Source: Bradyrhizobium paxllaeri
GTDB lineage: Bacteria > Pseudomonadota > Alphaproteobacteria > Rhizobiales > Xanthobacteraceae
Assembly (NCBI RefSeq): GCF_001693515.2
Contig: NZ_CP042968.1
Coordinates: forward strand, 2,976,001-3,040,000
DNA: 64,000 nt
Direction of reading: 5' to 3'
Positions 24,544-37,834 of this stretch are shown here, piece by piece (position 1 is the stretch's first letter; the number at the start of each line of letters is the position of its first letter). The translations under genes and the position numbers were made by a program. The notes under the pieces are model-generated. The model was not told the origin of the DNA, did not search any database, and saw only the letters and a program-made list of their open reading frames with translations.

Positions 24544-25222
24544 AGGGAATCTCGGCCGGGGTGCGACATTTTTGCACCCCGAAAGGCAAACGAAAGCTTA
24601 GTCGGAACTCCGGTTTTCTACTGAAAGCGACCAGAATAATGTTTCTGGATATATTTGCCCGGGTAAAATTGGCGACTCGATCGGCACAGGGCAGGGCGGG
24701 ATGTCGCCTATTTCGGACTTCCCGAATTCAGGCGAAGCGCTGAATCCGCTGCCCCCATAGGCATTTCCAGTGTTCTCGTTTCGCTTGACTTAGCTATCCA
24801 CCGCTTATAGAAGACGGCCACTTAACGACAGGCGGTGAGCAACGCCAGCGTCGGAACGGAACACCCTTTCAAATCCTTCTGGACTAGAGACGGGCACCAA
24901 CCTCGACGAATGCCGCTCAAACGCTGTCGATATATTGCTAGGCAATGCCAGGACGATTTTAGTTCTCTTGAGCACGTCCTCTTGAGAGTGAACTCGGATG
25001 CATGACCTCGGAAGCAGGCCGGACAGCGACCGCTGATCGGCCTTCAATCGCGGTCCTCTGTGGCGTCGAAGCGCTTTCCGCTCAGCGATGAGTGGTTGGC
25101 GCGATTTCGTTTTGCGTGGATGTTTTTTTTCTGCGCAGGGCGGGCCGAACGGAACGGCTAGTTCCGAGAAGAATTTGCGAAAGCCATTCAAGGTTTCGCG
25201 TGAACTAAAGGGTGAAGGCTAC
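24544..25222 (+). other. Upstream region and leader of the rpsL-rpsG-fusA-tuf operon
   Basis: 679 bp with no convincing gene. Open frames on either strand here have no ribosome site and unusual composition. The region is visibly less GC-rich between 24580 and 25000. It contains the predicted promoter at 24784-24811 and therefore an unusually long leader of about 400 nt before rpsL. Confidence 0.55.
24784..24811 (+). promoter_or_regulatory. Predicted strong promoter of the str operon
   Basis: CTTGAC (24784-24789), 16-bp spacer, TATAGA (24806-24811). A near-consensus alphaproteobacterial sigma-70 promoter, on the right strand for rpsL. Confidence 0.65.
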
Positions 25223-25594
25223 ATGCCGACGATCAACCAGCTGATCGCAAATCCGCGTACGGTACAGAAGTCGCGCAAGAAGGTGCCGGCGCTGCAGCAG
25301 TCGCCGCAGAAGCGCGGCGTTTGCACGCGCGTCTACACCACGACCCCGAAGAAGCCGAACTCGGCGCTTCGTAAGGTCGCCAAGGTGCGCCTGACCAACG
25401 GCTTCGAGGTGATCGGCTACATCCCGGGTGAAGGCCATAACCTTCAGGAGCACTCGGTGGTCATGATCCGCGGCGGCCGCGTCAAGGACTTGCCCGGCGT
25501 TCGCTACCACATCCTCCGCGGCGTCCTCGATACCCAGGGCGTCAAGAACCGTAAGCAGCGTCGTTCGAAGTACGGCGCGAAGCGTCCGAAGTAA
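25223..25594 (+). CDS. rpsL: 30S ribosomal protein S12
   Basis: 123 residues (E. coli 124). Lys43 (TPKKPNS) and Lys88 (GRVKDLPG) are both lysine, the streptomycin-sensitive state. Asp89, the residue methylthiolated by RimO in other bacteria, is present. S12 sits at the decoding centre. The ATG at 25223 is preceded by AAGGGTGAAGG; upstream in-frame sequence to 25088 is not S12-like. First gene of the str operon. Confidence 0.97.
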   Translation: MPTINQLIANPRTVQKSRKKVPALQQSPQKRGVCTRVYTTTPKKPNSALRKVAKVRLTNGFEVIGYIPGEGHNLQEHSVVMIRGGRVKDLPGVRYHILRGVLDTQGVKNRKQRRSKYGAKRPK

Positions 25595-26080
<486 letters not shown>

Positions 26081-26109
26081 CGGCGAAGAACGGATTTAAG
26101 GAACAGCCC

Positions 26110-28182
<2,073 letters not shown>

Positions 28183-28221
28183 TTGTCGTTGGTTGCAACT
28201 AACGACTGAACGGAGAGTCAA

Positions 28222-29412
<1,191 letters not shown>

Positions 29413-29426
29413 AGAGAACAGGAAAG

Positions 29427-29458
29427 GCGAATAGCGAATGGTTTCATTCGCTATTCGC
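29427..29458 (+). repeat. Perfect palindrome in the tuf-rpsJ gap (GCGAATAG family)
   Basis: 14-bp perfect arms GCGAATAGCGAATG (29427-29440) / CATTCGCTATTCGC (29445-29458) around GTTT, followed by TGCTCACTACTCG. The shared text CATTCGCT...TGCTCAC recurs, inverted, in the rpsM-rpsK gap (42112-42166). No T-run follows, so it need not terminate transcription between the str and S10 operons. Confidence 0.8.
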
Positions 29459-29499
29459 TGCTCACTACTCGTATTAAGCGACAAAGAAAGACAACGGCA

Positions 29500-29808
29500 A
29501 TGAACGGCCAAAATATTCGCATCCGTCTCAAGGCGTTCGACCATCGAATCCTCGATACGTCGACCCGTGAGATCGTGAACACGGCGAAACGTACCGGTGC
29601 CCAGGTTCGCGGACCCATTCCGCTGCCCACCCGCATCGAGAAGTTCACCGTCAACCGTTCGCCGCACGTCGACAAGAAGAGCCGCGAGCAATTCGAGATG
29701 CGCACCCACAAGCGCCTTCTCGACATTGTCGACCCGACCCCGCAGACCGTCGATGCTTTGATGAAGCTCGACCTGGCCGCCGGTGTCGACGTCGAGATCA
29801 AGCTCTAA
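29500..29808 (+). CDS. rpsJ: 30S ribosomal protein S10 (NusE)
   Basis: 102 residues (E. coli 103). Contains the conserved [13 protein letters not shown] onset and the [35 protein letters not shown] core with the extended loop. Besides its place in the 30S head it binds NusB and NusG, coupling transcription with translation. First gene of the S10 operon, 88 nt after tuf. Confidence 0.97.
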
Positions 29809-29860
29809 GATTTTCAGGATCGTCCGACGTTAGCGGACAGAAAGAACAGGAAGCACGCCG

Positions 29861-30577
29861 ATGCGCTCCGGAGTGATCGCACAAAAGGTCGGGATGACGC
29901 GGGTCTTTACGGAGACCGGCGAACATATCCCCGTGACCGTGCTCAAGCTGGGCAACTGCCAGGTGCTTGGCCATCGCACCACCGAAAAGAACGGCTACGT
30001 CGCGCTGCAGCTCGGCGCCGGCGCCCGCAAGACCGTCTATCTGCCGAAGGCAGAGCGCGGCCAGTTCGCGGTCGCCAAGGTCGAGCCGAAGCGGAAGGTC
30101 ACCGAGTTTCGCGTGTCGGAAGACGCGCTGATCCCGGTCGGCGCCGAGATCCAGGCAGACCACTTCGTGGTCGGCCAGTTCGTCGACGTCACCGGCACCT
30201 CGGTCGGTAAGGGATTTGCCGGCGGCATGAAGCGCTGGAATTTCGGCGGTCTGCGCGCCACCCACGGCGTGTCGATCTCCCACCGTTCGATCGGTTCGAC
30301 CGGCGGACGTCAGGATCCCGGCAAGACCTTCAAGAACAAGAAGATGCCCGGTCACATGGGTGTCGATCGCATCACCACGCTTAACCTGCGTGTGGTGCAG
30401 ACCGACGTCGAGCGCGGCCTGATCCTCGTCGAGGGCGCCGTTCCCGGCTCCAAGGGCGGCTGGATCTCGGTGCGCGACGCCGTGAAGAAGCCGTTGCCGA
30501 AGGAAGCTCCGAAGCCCGGCAAGTTCAAGGTCGCCGGCGGCGAGCAGGCTGCTCCGGCCGAGCAGGAGGGCGCGTGA
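29861..30577 (+). CDS. rplC: 50S ribosomal protein L3
   Basis: 238 residues, longer than E. coli L3 (209) mainly because of a C-terminal Pro/Lys/Ala/Glu tail after about residue 205, as in other alphaproteobacteria. The central extension around [21 protein letters not shown] (near 127-147) reaches towards the peptidyl-transferase centre. An early assembly protein of the 50S subunit. rplD starts 1 nt after the stop. Confidence 0.97.
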   Translation: MRSGVIAQKVGMTRVFTETGEHIPVTVLKLGNCQVLGHRTTEKNGYVALQLGAGARKTVYLPKAERGQFAVAKVEPKRKVTEFRVSEDALIPVGAEIQADHFVVGQFVDVTGTSVGKGFAGGMKRWNFGGLRATHGVSISHRSIGSTGGRQDPGKTFKNKKMPGHMGVDRITTLNLRVVQTDVERGLILVEGAVPGSKGGWISVRDAVKKPLPKEAPKPGKFKVAGGEQAAPAEQEGA

Positions 30578-30578
30578 G

Positions 30579-31199
30579 ATGGAACTGAAAGTCACGACCC
30601 TCGAAGGTAAGGAAGCCGGATCGGTCCAGCTCTCGGACGCGATCTTCGGTCTGGAGCCGCGCGTCGATATTATCCAGCGTTGCGTGCAATGGCAGCTCAA
30701 CAAGCGCCAGGCCGGAACGCACAAGACGCAGGGCCGCGCCGACGTCTGGCGCACCGGCAAGAAGATGTACAAGCAGAAGGGCACCGGCGGCGCCCGTCAC
30801 GGCTCGGCCCGCGTGCCGCAGTTCCGCGGCGGTGGCCGTGCGTTCGGTCCGGTGGTCCGCTCGCACGCGACCGACCTGCCGAAGAAGGTGCGGGCGCTCG
30901 CGCTCAAGCATGCTCTGTCGGCGAAGGCCAAGGACGGCGGCCTGATCGTGATCGACAATACGCAGGTCAAGGATGCCAAGACCAAGGCGCTGGTCGGCCA
31001 CTTCTCCGGCCTTGGGCTCACCAACGCGCTGATCATCGACGGCGCCGAGCTCAACACCGGATTCGCGACCGCTGCGCGCAACATTCCGAATATCGACGTG
31101 CTGCCGATTCAGGGCATCAACGTCTACGACATTCTGCGCCGTCAGAAGCTCGTGCTGACGAAGGCGGCAGTGGATGCGCTGGAGGCGCGCTTCAAATGA
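30579..31199 (+). CDS. rplD: 50S ribosomal protein L4
   Basis: 206 residues (E. coli 201). The long loop [22 protein letters not shown] (about 67-88) lines the nascent-peptide tunnel and is where macrolide-resistance changes occur in other species. In enterics L4 represses the S10 operon by attenuation; no such leader was evident upstream of rpsJ here. The stop overlaps the rplW start as ATGA. Confidence 0.97.
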   Translation: MELKVTTLEGKEAGSVQLSDAIFGLEPRVDIIQRCVQWQLNKRQAGTHKTQGRADVWRTGKKMYKQKGTGGARHGSARVPQFRGGGRAFGPVVRSHATDLPKKVRALALKHALSAKAKDGGLIVIDNTQVKDAKTKALVGHFSGLGLTNALIIDGAELNTGFATAARNIPNIDVLPIQGINVYDILRRQKLVLTKAAVDALEARFK

Positions 31200-31495
31200 A
31201 GAATATCGATCCGCGCCATTACGACGTGATCGTAGCGCCCGTCGTCACCGAAAAGGCGACGGTTGCGTCCGAGCACAACAAGGTCGTGTTCAAGGTCGCC
31301 AACAAGGCGACCAAGCCGCAAATCAAGGAAGCCGTCGAAAAGCTGTTCGACGTCAAGGTGAAGAGCGTGAACACGCTGGTCCGCAAGGGCAAGACCAAGG
31401 TGTTCCGCGGCAATTTCGGCTCGCAGTCGGACGTGAAGCGGGCGGTCGTGACCCTCGAAGAGGGCCACCGCATCGACGTCACCACCGGACTATAA
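31196..31495 (+). CDS. rplW: 50S ribosomal protein L23
   Basis: 99 residues. Conserved APVVTEKAT near the N terminus and the [15 protein letters not shown] loop. L23 lies at the tunnel exit and docks trigger factor and the signal recognition particle. The start ATG at 31196 overlaps the rplD stop by 4 nt; a longer open frame in this register covers rplD and is not coding. Confidence 0.96.
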   Translation: MKNIDPRHYDVIVAPVVTEKATVASEHNKVVFKVANKATKPQIKEAVEKLFDVKVKSVNTLVRKGKTKVFRGNFGSQSDVKRAVVTLEEGHRIDVTTGL

Positions 31496-31507
31496 GGCGA
31501 CACAGCG

Positions 31508-32341
31508 ATGGCATTGAAAACATATAATCCGACGACGCCGGGCCAGCGCCAGCTGGTGATGGTCGACCGTTCGGCGCTCTACAAGGGCAAGCCGGTGAAG
31601 GCGCTGACCGAGGGCAAGCTCGGCAATGGCGGCCGCAACAACACCGGCCGCATCACCGTGCGCTTCCGCGGCGGCGGCCACAAGAAGGCCTACCGTATCG
31701 TCGACTTCAAGCGGAACAAGGTTGACGTTCCCGCGGTCGTCGAGCGGCTGGAATACGATCCGAACCGCACCGCGTTCATCGCGCTGATCAAGTATCAGGA
31801 CGGCGAGCAGGCCTACATCCTGGCGCCGCAGCGTCTGGCCGTGGGCGACACCGTCGTCGCCGGCAGCCATGTCGACGTGAAGCCGGGCAATGTCATGCCG
31901 CTCGGCAACATGCCGGTCGGCACCATCGTCCACAACATCGAGATGAAGATCGGGAAGGGCGGCCAGATCGCGCGTTCGGCCGGCACCTACGCCCAGATCG
32001 TCGGCCGCGACCAGGACTACGTCATTCTGCGCCTGAACTCGGGCGAGCAGCGCCTGGTGCACGGCCGCTGCCGCGGCACCATCGGTGCGGTGTCGAACCC
32101 TGACCACATGAACATCTCGATCGGCAAGGCCGGCCGCACCCGCTGGCTGGGCTGGCGCCCGCATAACCGCGGCGTCGTCATGAACCCGATCGATCACCCG
32201 CATGGCGGCGGCGAAGGCCGCACCTCGGGCGGCCGCCACCCGGTTACCCCGTGGGGCAAGCCGACCAAGGGCAAGAAGACCCGGTCGAACAAGTCGACCA
32301 ACCGATTCATCCTCCTAAGCCGCCACAAGCGGAAGAAGTAA
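31508..32341 (+). CDS. rplB: 50S ribosomal protein L2
   Basis: 277 residues (E. coli 273). The C-terminal region with [31 protein letters not shown] is the hallmark, including the conserved His near the peptidyl-transferase centre. L2 is needed for subunit association and peptidyl-transferase assembly. It starts 12 nt after rplW. Confidence 0.97.
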   Translation: MALKTYNPTTPGQRQLVMVDRSALYKGKPVKALTEGKLGNGGRNNTGRITVRFRGGGHKKAYRIVDFKRNKVDVPAVVERLEYDPNRTAFIALIKYQDGEQAYILAPQRLAVGDTVVAGSHVDVKPGNVMPLGNMPVGTIVHNIEMKIGKGGQIARSAGTYAQIVGRDQDYVILRLNSGEQRLVHGRCRGTIGAVSNPDHMNISIGKAGRTRWLGWRPHNRGVVMNPIDHPHGGGEGRTSGGRHPVTPWGKPTKGKKTRSNKSTNRFILLSRHKRKK

Positions 32342-32353
32342 GGAACGCCGGAC

Positions 32354-32632
32354 ATGGTTCGTTCAGTCTGGAAAGGCCCGTTTGTCGAGGCGTCGCTGCT
32401 CAAGAAGGCAGATGCGGCGCGTGCGTCCGGCCGTCACGACGTCATCAAGATCTGGAGCCGCCGCTCGACCATCCTGCCGCAGTTCGTCGGCCTGACGTTC
32501 GGCGTCTACAACGGCCAGAAGCATGTGCCGGTCTCGGTCAACGAGGAAATGGTCGGTCACAAGTTCGGCGAGTTCTCGCCGACCCGTACCTTCCATGGCC
32601 ACTCGGGCGACAAGAAAGCCAAGAAGGCTTGA
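32354..32632 (+). CDS. rpsS: 30S ribosomal protein S19
   Basis: 92 residues, identical in length to E. coli. [19 protein letters not shown] onset and [17 protein letters not shown] core are typical, as is the basic C-terminal tail. S19 lies in the 30S head with S13 (rpsM, 41740) and forms inter-subunit bridges. It starts 12 nt after rplB and is followed by rplV after 10 nt. Confidence 0.97.
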   Translation: MVRSVWKGPFVEASLLKKADAARASGRHDVIKIWSRRSTILPQFVGLTFGVYNGQKHVPVSVNEEMVGHKFGEFSPTRTFHGHSGDKKAKKA

Positions 32633-32642
32633 GGAATAGACG

Positions 32643-33029
32643 ATGAGCAAACCAAAGCGCGAACGTAGCCTCGCGGACAACGAGGCCAAGGCGGTTGCCC
32701 GGATGCTGCGCGTCAGCCCGCAGAAGCTCAACCTGGTCGCTCAGCTGATCCGCGGCCGGAAGGCTTCGGCTGCGCTCGCCGACCTGCAGTTCTCGCGCAA
32801 GCGGATCGCGGTCGACGTCAAGAAGTGCCTGGAATCGGCGATCGCCAACGCCGAGAACAACCATGACCTCGAAGTCGACGATCTCGTCGTCGCCGAGGCG
32901 CATGTCGGCAACGGCATCGTCATGAAGCGTTTTGCACCGCGCGGCCGTGGCCGCTCGGGCCGTATCTATAAACCGTTCTCGCACCTGACCATCGTGGTTC
33001 GTCAGGTCGAGGCCGAGGCAAGCGCTTAA
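32643..33029 (+). CDS. rplV: 50S ribosomal protein L22
   Basis: 128 residues (E. coli 110). The core from [22 protein letters not shown] onward, and the long beta-hairpin with [20 protein letters not shown] that lines the exit tunnel, are intact. The extra length is mainly a basic N-terminal extension ([14 protein letters not shown]). It lies 10 nt after rpsS. Confidence 0.97.
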   Translation: MSKPKRERSLADNEAKAVARMLRVSPQKLNLVAQLIRGRKASAALADLQFSRKRIAVDVKKCLESAIANAENNHDLEVDDLVVAEAHVGNGIVMKRFAPRGRGRSGRIYKPFSHLTIVVRQVEAEASA

Positions 33030-33048
33030 AGCGGCGCAGGAGAATACG

Positions 33049-33753
33049 ATGGGTCAAAAGATCAATCCAATCGGGCTGCGTCTCGGCATCAACCGCACCT
33101 GGGATTCGCGATGGTTCGCCGGCAAGAGCGAATACGGCAAGCTGCTGCATGAAGACGTCAAGATCCGCGAGATCCTGCACAAGGAGCTCAAGCAGGCCGC
33201 CGTCGCCCGCATCGTGATCGAGCGTCCGCACAAGAAGTGCCGCGTGACGATACACTCGGCGCGTCCGGGCGTCGTGATCGGCAAGAAGGGCGCCGACATC
33301 GACAAGCTGCGCAAGCGGGTTGCCGACATCACGGCTTCCGACGTCGTCATCAACATCGTCGAAATCCGCAAGCCCGAGCTCGACGCCACCCTGGTCGCCG
33401 AATCGATCGCGCAGCAGCTCGAGCGCCGCGTTGCGTTCCGCCGCGCCATGAAGCGGGCGGTGCAGTCGGCGATGCGCCTCGGCGCCGAGGGCATTCGTAT
33501 CAACTGCTCGGGCCGTCTGGGTGGTGCGGAAATCGCGCGCATGGAGTGGTACCGCGAAGGCCGCGTGCCGCTGCACACACTGCGCGCCGACGTCGATTAT
33601 GGCGTGGCGACCGCGTTCACGACGTTCGGCACCTGCGGCGTCAAGGTCTGGATCTTCAAGGGCGAGATCCTCGAGCACGATCCGATGGCCCAGGACAAGA
33701 AGATGGCCGAGGGCGACACTGCGCGTCCCCGCCGCGACGCCGCTGCTGCGTGA
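33049..33753 (+). CDS. rpsC: 30S ribosomal protein S3
   Basis: 234 residues (E. coli 233). [16 protein letters not shown] onset, then a KH domain with the [11 protein letters not shown] loop (about 79-89), and a C-terminal domain. S3 forms the mRNA entry channel with S4 and S5 and takes part in mRNA unwinding. It starts 19 nt after rplV and precedes rplP. Confidence 0.97.
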   Translation: MGQKINPIGLRLGINRTWDSRWFAGKSEYGKLLHEDVKIREILHKELKQAAVARIVIERPHKKCRVTIHSARPGVVIGKKGADIDKLRKRVADITASDVVINIVEIRKPELDATLVAESIAQQLERRVAFRRAMKRAVQSAMRLGAEGIRINCSGRLGGAEIARMEWYREGRVPLHTLRADVDYGVATAFTTFGTCGVKVWIFKGEILEHDPMAQDKKMAEGDTARPRRDAAAA

Positions 33754-33784
33754 GACATTAGAGAAGGTTTGAGGGCTTAAAGCC

Positions 33785-34198
33785 ATGATGCAACCAAAGA
33801 AAACGAAGTTCCGGAAGGCGCATAAGGGCCGTATCCACGGCGTTGCGACTTCGGGTGCGACGTTGTCGTTCGGCCAGTTCGGCCTGAAGGCGATGGCGCC
33901 CGAGCGCATCACCGCCCGCCAGATCGAAGCCGCGCGCCGCGCGCTGACCCGTCACATGAAGCGCGCCGGCCGCGTCTGGATCCGCGTGTTTCCCGACCTG
34001 CCGGTTTCGAAGAAGCCCGCCGAAGTCCGCATGGGCTCGGGCAAGGGTACGCCGGAATTGTGGGTGGCGCGGGTCAAGCCGGGCCGCGTGATTTTCGAGA
34101 TCGACGGCGTCAACGTGCAGACCGCGAAGGAAGCGCTGACGCTCGCTGCCGCCAAGCTGCCGATCAAGACGCGCTTCGTCGCGCGCATTGCGGAGTAA
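33785..34198 (+). CDS. rplP: 50S ribosomal protein L16
   Basis: 137 residues (E. coli 136). [16 protein letters not shown] onset; the [22 protein letters not shown] segment includes the conserved Arg that YcfD hydroxylates in E. coli. L16 organises the A-site and the peptidyl-transferase region. A second ATG directly follows the first. rpmC begins 5 nt after the stop. Confidence 0.97.
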   Translation: MMQPKKTKFRKAHKGRIHGVATSGATLSFGQFGLKAMAPERITARQIEAARRALTRHMKRAGRVWIRVFPDLPVSKKPAEVRMGSGKGTPELWVARVKPGRVIFEIDGVNVQTAKEALTLAAAKLPIKTRFVARIAE

Positions 34199-34203
34199 CA
34201 TTC

Positions 34204-34410
34204 ATGGCCCCGATGAAAGTTGAAGATATCCGCGCGATGAGCGACGACCAGAGGGAGGACGCTGTCCTCAATCTGAAGAAGGAGCGTTTCAACCTGCGTT
34301 TCCAGCGCGCCACCGGGCAGCTGGAGAACACCTCGCGGCTGCGTGAAGCCCGCCGCGATATCGCCCGCATCAAGACCATCGCCGCGCAAGCCCGCGCGAA
34401 GAAGAAGTAA
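34204..34410 (+). CDS. rpmC: 50S ribosomal protein L29
   Basis: 68 residues, two-helix L29 (E. coli 63). Recognised by [29 protein letters not shown] and the [15 protein letters not shown] second helix. It sits beside L23 at the tunnel exit. The ATG at 34204 is chosen because the open frame upstream covers rplP in another register. Confidence 0.95.
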   Translation: MAPMKVEDIRAMSDDQREDAVLNLKKERFNLRFQRATGQLENTSRLREARRDIARIKTIAAQARAKKK

Positions 34411-34420
34411 GGGGCCGGAC

Positions 34421-34669
34421 ATGCCGAAACGTACGCTTCAGGGCGTGGTCGTGAGCGACAAGCAAGCCAAGACGGTGGTGGTGCGCGTCGATCGCCGCTT
34501 CACCCATCCGATCTACAAGAAGACGATCCGCCGCTCCAAGAACTACCACGCGCACGACGAGAACAACGAGTTCAAGCCGGGCGACATGGTTTGGATCGAG
34601 GAGAGCAAGCCGATCTCGAAGTTGAAGCGCTGGACCGTGGTCCGGGGCGAACAGAAGAAAACCGCCTGA
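34421..34669 (+). CDS. rpsQ: 30S ribosomal protein S17
   Basis: 82 residues (E. coli 84). [21 protein letters not shown] onset, then an OB-fold with [22 protein letters not shown] primary 16S rRNA-binding protein in the 30S body. It starts 10 nt after rpmC with AAGGGG upstream. A 75-nt gap follows before rplN. Confidence 0.96.
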   Translation: MPKRTLQGVVVSDKQAKTVVVRVDRRFTHPIYKKTIRRSKNYHAHDENNEFKPGDMVWIEESKPISKLKRWTVVRGEQKKTA

Positions 34670-34744
34670 TAACTTCGGCCTGGTCGAAGTAATTCAGGGA
34701 AATTTTGAGCGCGCTAAAGCGCAGAAAGAGGACGAGGTGCATCA

Positions 34745-35113
34745 ATGATTCAGATGCAGACCAACCTCGACGTGGCCGACAATTCAGGCGCACGCCGTGT
34801 CATGTGCATCAAGGTGCTGGGGGGCTCCAAGCGCCGCTATGCCACCGTGGGCGACGTTATCGTCGTGTCGATCAAGGAAGCGATTCCGCGCGGCAAGGTG
34901 AAGAAGGGCGACGTGATGAAGGCCGTCGTGGTGCGCGTTCGCAAGGACATCCGCCGCGCCGACGGTTCGGTCATCCGTTTCGACCGCAACGCCGCCGTCC
35001 TGATCAACAACCAGTCGGAGCCCGTCGGCACCCGTATCTTCGGGCCCGTGCCGCGCGAGCTGCGTGCCAAGAACCACATGAAGATCATCTCGCTTGCGCC
35101 GGAGGTGCTGTGA
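34745..35113 (+). CDS. rplN: 50S ribosomal protein L14
   Basis: 122 residues (E. coli 123). [29 protein letters not shown] onset is diagnostic. It lies at the subunit interface and is the docking site of the silencing factor RsfS. GAGGTG precedes the start. The stop TGA shares its last base with the rplX start. Confidence 0.97.
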
Positions 35114-35427
35114 TGGCTGCCAAGATCCGCAAGGGTGACAAGGTCATCGTGCTGAACGGCCGCGACAAGGGCCGTACCGGCGAAGTATTCGAGGTCCGCC
35201 CCGCCGACAACACGGCGCTGGTGCGCGGCGTCAACCTGGTGAAGCGTCACCAGAAGCAGACCCAGAACCAGGAAGGCGGCATCATCTCCAAGGAGTCGCC
35301 GATCCATCTGTCCAACGTCGCCTATGTCGGCAAGGACGGAAAGCCGACCCGCATTGGGTTCAAGATTCAGGCCGATGGCAAGAAGGTACGCGTTGCCAAG
35401 AGCTCGGGAGCAGAGATCGATGGCTGA
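35113..35427 (+). CDS. rplX: 50S ribosomal protein L24
   Basis: 104 residues, same as E. coli. A KOW motif occupies the N terminus ([22 protein letters not shown]), followed by the conserved [10 protein letters not shown]24 is one of the two initiators of 50S assembly. It overlaps rplN by 1 nt and rplE by 8 nt, so the three genes are translationally coupled. Confidence 0.96.
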   Translation: MAAKIRKGDKVIVLNGRDKGRTGEVFEVRPADNTALVRGVNLVKRHQKQTQNQEGGIISKESPIHLSNVAYVGKDGKPTRIGFKIQADGKKVRVAKSSGAEIDG

Positions 35428-35977
35428 TACCGCTTACACGCCGCGTCTTCGTGCGGAGTATGACAAGAGCATTCGGAGCCAGCTGACTGAAAAGTTCGGC
35501 TACGCCAACGTCATGCAGGTGCCGCGGCTGGACAAGGTCGTGCTCAACATGGGCGTCGGCGATTCCGTCAACGACCGCAAGAAGGCCGAGACCGCGGCTG
35601 CCGAGCTGACCCAGATCGCCGGCCAGAAGGCGATCGTGACCTATTCGCGGATTGCGATCGCGACCTTCAAGCTGCGCGAGAACCAGCCGATCGGCTGCAA
35701 GGTCACGCTGCGCAAGGCGCGGATGTACGAGTTCATCGATCGCCTGGTGAACGTGGCGCTGCCGCGCGTGCGCGACTTCCGTGGCCTGAACCCGAAGAGC
35801 TTCGACGGCCGCGGCAACTATTCGCTCGGCATCAAGGAGCACATCATTTTCCCCGAAATCGATTTCGACAAGGTTTCGGAAGCCCGCGGCATGGACATCA
35901 CCGTCTGCACCACGGCGAAGACCGACGACGAGGCGAGGGCCTTGTTGACCGCTTTCAATTTCCCGTTCCGGCAGTGA
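35420..35977 (+). CDS. rplE: 50S ribosomal protein L5
   Basis: 185 residues (E. coli 179). [16 protein letters not shown] and the 5S-rRNA-binding region with [21 protein letters not shown] are typical. L5 binds 5S rRNA with L18 and contacts S13 in the inter-subunit bridge. The ATG at 35420 overlaps the end of rplX by 8 nt and has GGGAGCAGAG upstream. Confidence 0.96.
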   Translation: MADTAYTPRLRAEYDKSIRSQLTEKFGYANVMQVPRLDKVVLNMGVGDSVNDRKKAETAAAELTQIAGQKAIVTYSRIAIATFKLRENQPIGCKVTLRKARMYEFIDRLVNVALPRVRDFRGLNPKSFDGRGNYSLGIKEHIIFPEIDFDKVSEARGMDITVCTTAKTDDEARALLTAFNFPFRQ

Positions 35978-36021
35978 GACGCAGCTAAAGCCTCTCAAAC
36001 GCGGAAACCCAGGAGCCAAGC

Positions 36022-36327
36022 ATGGCAAAGAAGAGTTCGATCGAGAAGAACAACCGGCGCAAGCGGATGGCCAAGAACGCCGCACCGGCGCGCGCCAAGC
36101 TGAAGGCGATCATCGCCGACAAGACCAAGCCGATGGAAGAGCGGTTTGCGGCGACGCTCAAGCTCGCCCAGTTGCCGCGCAACTCGTCGACGACGCGCAT
36201 CCGCAACCGTTGCGAACTGACCGGCCGTCCGCGCTCGAACTACCGCAAGAACAAGCTCTCGCGCATCGCGCTGCGTGAACTCGGCTCCAAGGGCCTGGTT
36301 CCCGGGCTCGTGAAGTCGAGCTGGTAA
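36022..36327 (+). CDS. rpsN: 30S ribosomal protein S14 (zinc-independent type)
   Basis: 101 residues, the long C-minus form. Only one Cys is present ([11 protein letters not shown]), so the CxxC...CxxC zinc ribbon of the short form is absent. The C-terminal [11 protein letters not shown] is typical. It sits in the 30S head and starts 44 nt after rplE with AGGAG upstream. Confidence 0.97.
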   Translation: MAKKSSIEKNNRRKRMAKNAAPARAKLKAIIADKTKPMEERFAATLKLAQLPRNSSTTRIRNRCELTGRPRSNYRKNKLSRIALRELGSKGLVPGLVKSSW

Positions 36328-36341
36328 GGAGGGTCGGAAAG

Positions 36342-36740
36342 ATGTCTACGCACGATCCGATCAGCGATCTCATCACCCGCATCCGCAACGCGCAGATGCG
36401 TTCGAAGTCCAAGGTCTCGACCCCGGGCTCGAAGATGCGCGCCAGCGTGCTCGAAGTGCTGAAGTCCGAGGGCTACATCCGCGGCTACGCCAGCGTCGAA
36501 CATGCTTCGGGCCGCAGCGAGCTCGAGATCGAGTTGAAATATTTCGACGGCGAGCCCGTCATTCGCGAGATCGAGCGGGTCTCGAAGCCCGGTCGCCGGG
36601 TTTACGCTTCGGTGAAGAACCTGCCGCGCGTGAACAACGGTCTCGGCATTTCGGTGTTGTCGACGCCGAAGGGAATCATGGCTGACCACCAAGCGCGCGA
36701 CGCGAATGTGGGCGGCGAAGTTCTCTTCACGGTGCTCTAG
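36342..36740 (+). CDS. rpsH: 30S ribosomal protein S8
   Basis: 132 residues (E. coli 130). [14 protein letters not shown] onset and a C-terminal half with [29 protein letters not shown]8 is a primary 16S rRNA binder and in E. coli represses the spc operon at rplE. A 128-nt gap filled by a dispersed palindromic element follows before rplF. Confidence 0.97.
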   Translation: MSTHDPISDLITRIRNAQMRSKSKVSTPGSKMRASVLEVLKSEGYIRGYASVEHASGRSELEIELKYFDGEPVIREIERVSKPGRRVYASVKNLPRVNNGLGISVLSTPKGIMADHQARDANVGGEVLFTVL

Positions 36741-36850
36741 TGCGCATTCCGCAAAAGTGGGAACCGGTTTTGCGACAAGAATGCGCACCAACTTTTAGTT
36801 TGACGCGTTTTCTACGGCGAACCGCTGCACACTTCGCCGGAAAACGCTAA
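36741..36850. repeat. Composite palindromic dispersed element, copy B, between rpsH and rplF
   Basis: Starts immediately after the rpsH stop. The first module has outer arms TGCGCATTC (36741-36749) / GAATGCGCA (36779-36787) and an inner GCAAAA/TTTTGC pair. The second module, 36798-36850 (GTTTGACGCGTTTTC ... GGAAAACGCTAA), is closely similar to 21155-21208. It ends where the rplF ribosome site (AAGGAGAAGG) begins, so it fills the whole gap. Confidence 0.85.
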
Positions 36851-36868
36851 GGAGAAGGATTTTTAGCC

Positions 36869-37402
36869 ATGTCACGTGTTGGCAAACGGCCTGTGGCGAT
36901 CCCGTCCGGTGTGACGGCGACCGTCGAGGGACAGACCGTCAAGGTGAAGGGGCCGAAGGGCCAGCTTCAGTTCGTCGTCCACGACGACGTCGAGGTGAAG
37001 CTCGATAGCGGCGCGGTCAAGGTCGCGCCGAAGTTCAAGACCAACCGCGCGCAGGCCATGTACGGCACCGCGCGCGCGCAGGTCGCGAACCTGGTCGAGG
37101 GCGTCACCAAGGGCTTCGAGAAGAAGCTCGAGATCACCGGCGTCGGTTACCGCGCCGCGATGCAGGGCAAGAACCTGCAGCTCGCGCTCGGCTACAGCCA
37201 CGACGTGGTCTACGCGATCCCGGAAGGCATCACCATCGCGGTGCCGAAGCCGACCGAGATCACGATCACCGGCACCGATTCCCAGCGGGTCGGGCAGGTC
37301 GCCGCCGAGATTCGCGCCTACCGTCCGCCGGAGCCCTACAAGGGCAAGGGCGTGAAGTACGCCAACGAATTCATCTTCCGCAAGGAAGGCAAGAAGAAGT
37401 AA
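36869..37402 (+). CDS. rplF: 50S ribosomal protein L6
   Basis: 177 residues, same as E. coli. [15 protein letters not shown] onset and the C-terminal [16 protein letters not shown] signature. L6 lies near the sarcin-ricin loop. It is preceded by AAGGAGAAGG at the end of the palindromic element, suggesting the insertion preserved or supplied the translation signal. Confidence 0.97.
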   Translation: MSRVGKRPVAIPSGVTATVEGQTVKVKGPKGQLQFVVHDDVEVKLDSGAVKVAPKFKTNRAQAMYGTARAQVANLVEGVTKGFEKKLEITGVGYRAAMQGKNLQLALGYSHDVVYAIPEGITIAVPKPTEITITGTDSQRVGQVAAEIRAYRPPEPYKGKGVKYANEFIFRKEGKKK

Positions 37403-37413
37403 CGGAGCCGGTC

Positions 37414-37773
37414 ATGTCACTCAAGGTCACGAATGCCCGGCGCAAGCAGCGCGTGCGCAACGCGCTGCGCCGGTCGGCCAATGGACGCCCGCGTCTGTCG
37501 GTGTTCCGTTCGTCGAAGCACATCTACGCCCAGGTCATCGACGACCTGAAGGGCGAGACGCTCGCTTCCGCCTCGTCGCTGGAAAAGACCATGCGCGAGG
37601 CCGGCAACACGGGCGCCAACATCGATGCGGCCAAGGCCGTCGGCAAGCTGCTGGCGGAACGCGCCGTGCAGAAGGGCGTCAAGGAAGTGGTGTTCGATCG
37701 CGGTCAGTATCTCTATCACGGGCGCGTCAAGGCGCTCGCCGATGCGGCCCGCGAAAGCGGACTGAGCTTCTAA
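37414..37773 (+). CDS. rplR: 50S ribosomal protein L18
   Basis: 119 residues (E. coli 117). [18 protein letters not shown] and the C-terminal [17 protein letters not shown] are typical. L18 binds 5S rRNA with L5. It starts 11 nt after rplF. The 61-nt gap to rpsE contains a small AGGGG/CCCCT hairpin at 37801-37817. Confidence 0.97.
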   Translation: MSLKVTNARRKQRVRNALRRSANGRPRLSVFRSSKHIYAQVIDDLKGETLASASSLEKTMREAGNTGANIDAAKAVGKLLAERAVQKGVKEVVFDRGQYLYHGRVKALADAARESGLSF

Positions 37774-37834
37774 CCAACCGTTTTGAACATTTACGAGGAC
37801 AGGGGCTTATCTCCCCTAAAGATTGGAAAACACC

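Noticed and set aside
24805..25191. A 128-codon - strand ORF upstream of rpsL
   Set aside because: No ribosome site, unusual composition, and it covers the predicted promoter and leader of the str operon.
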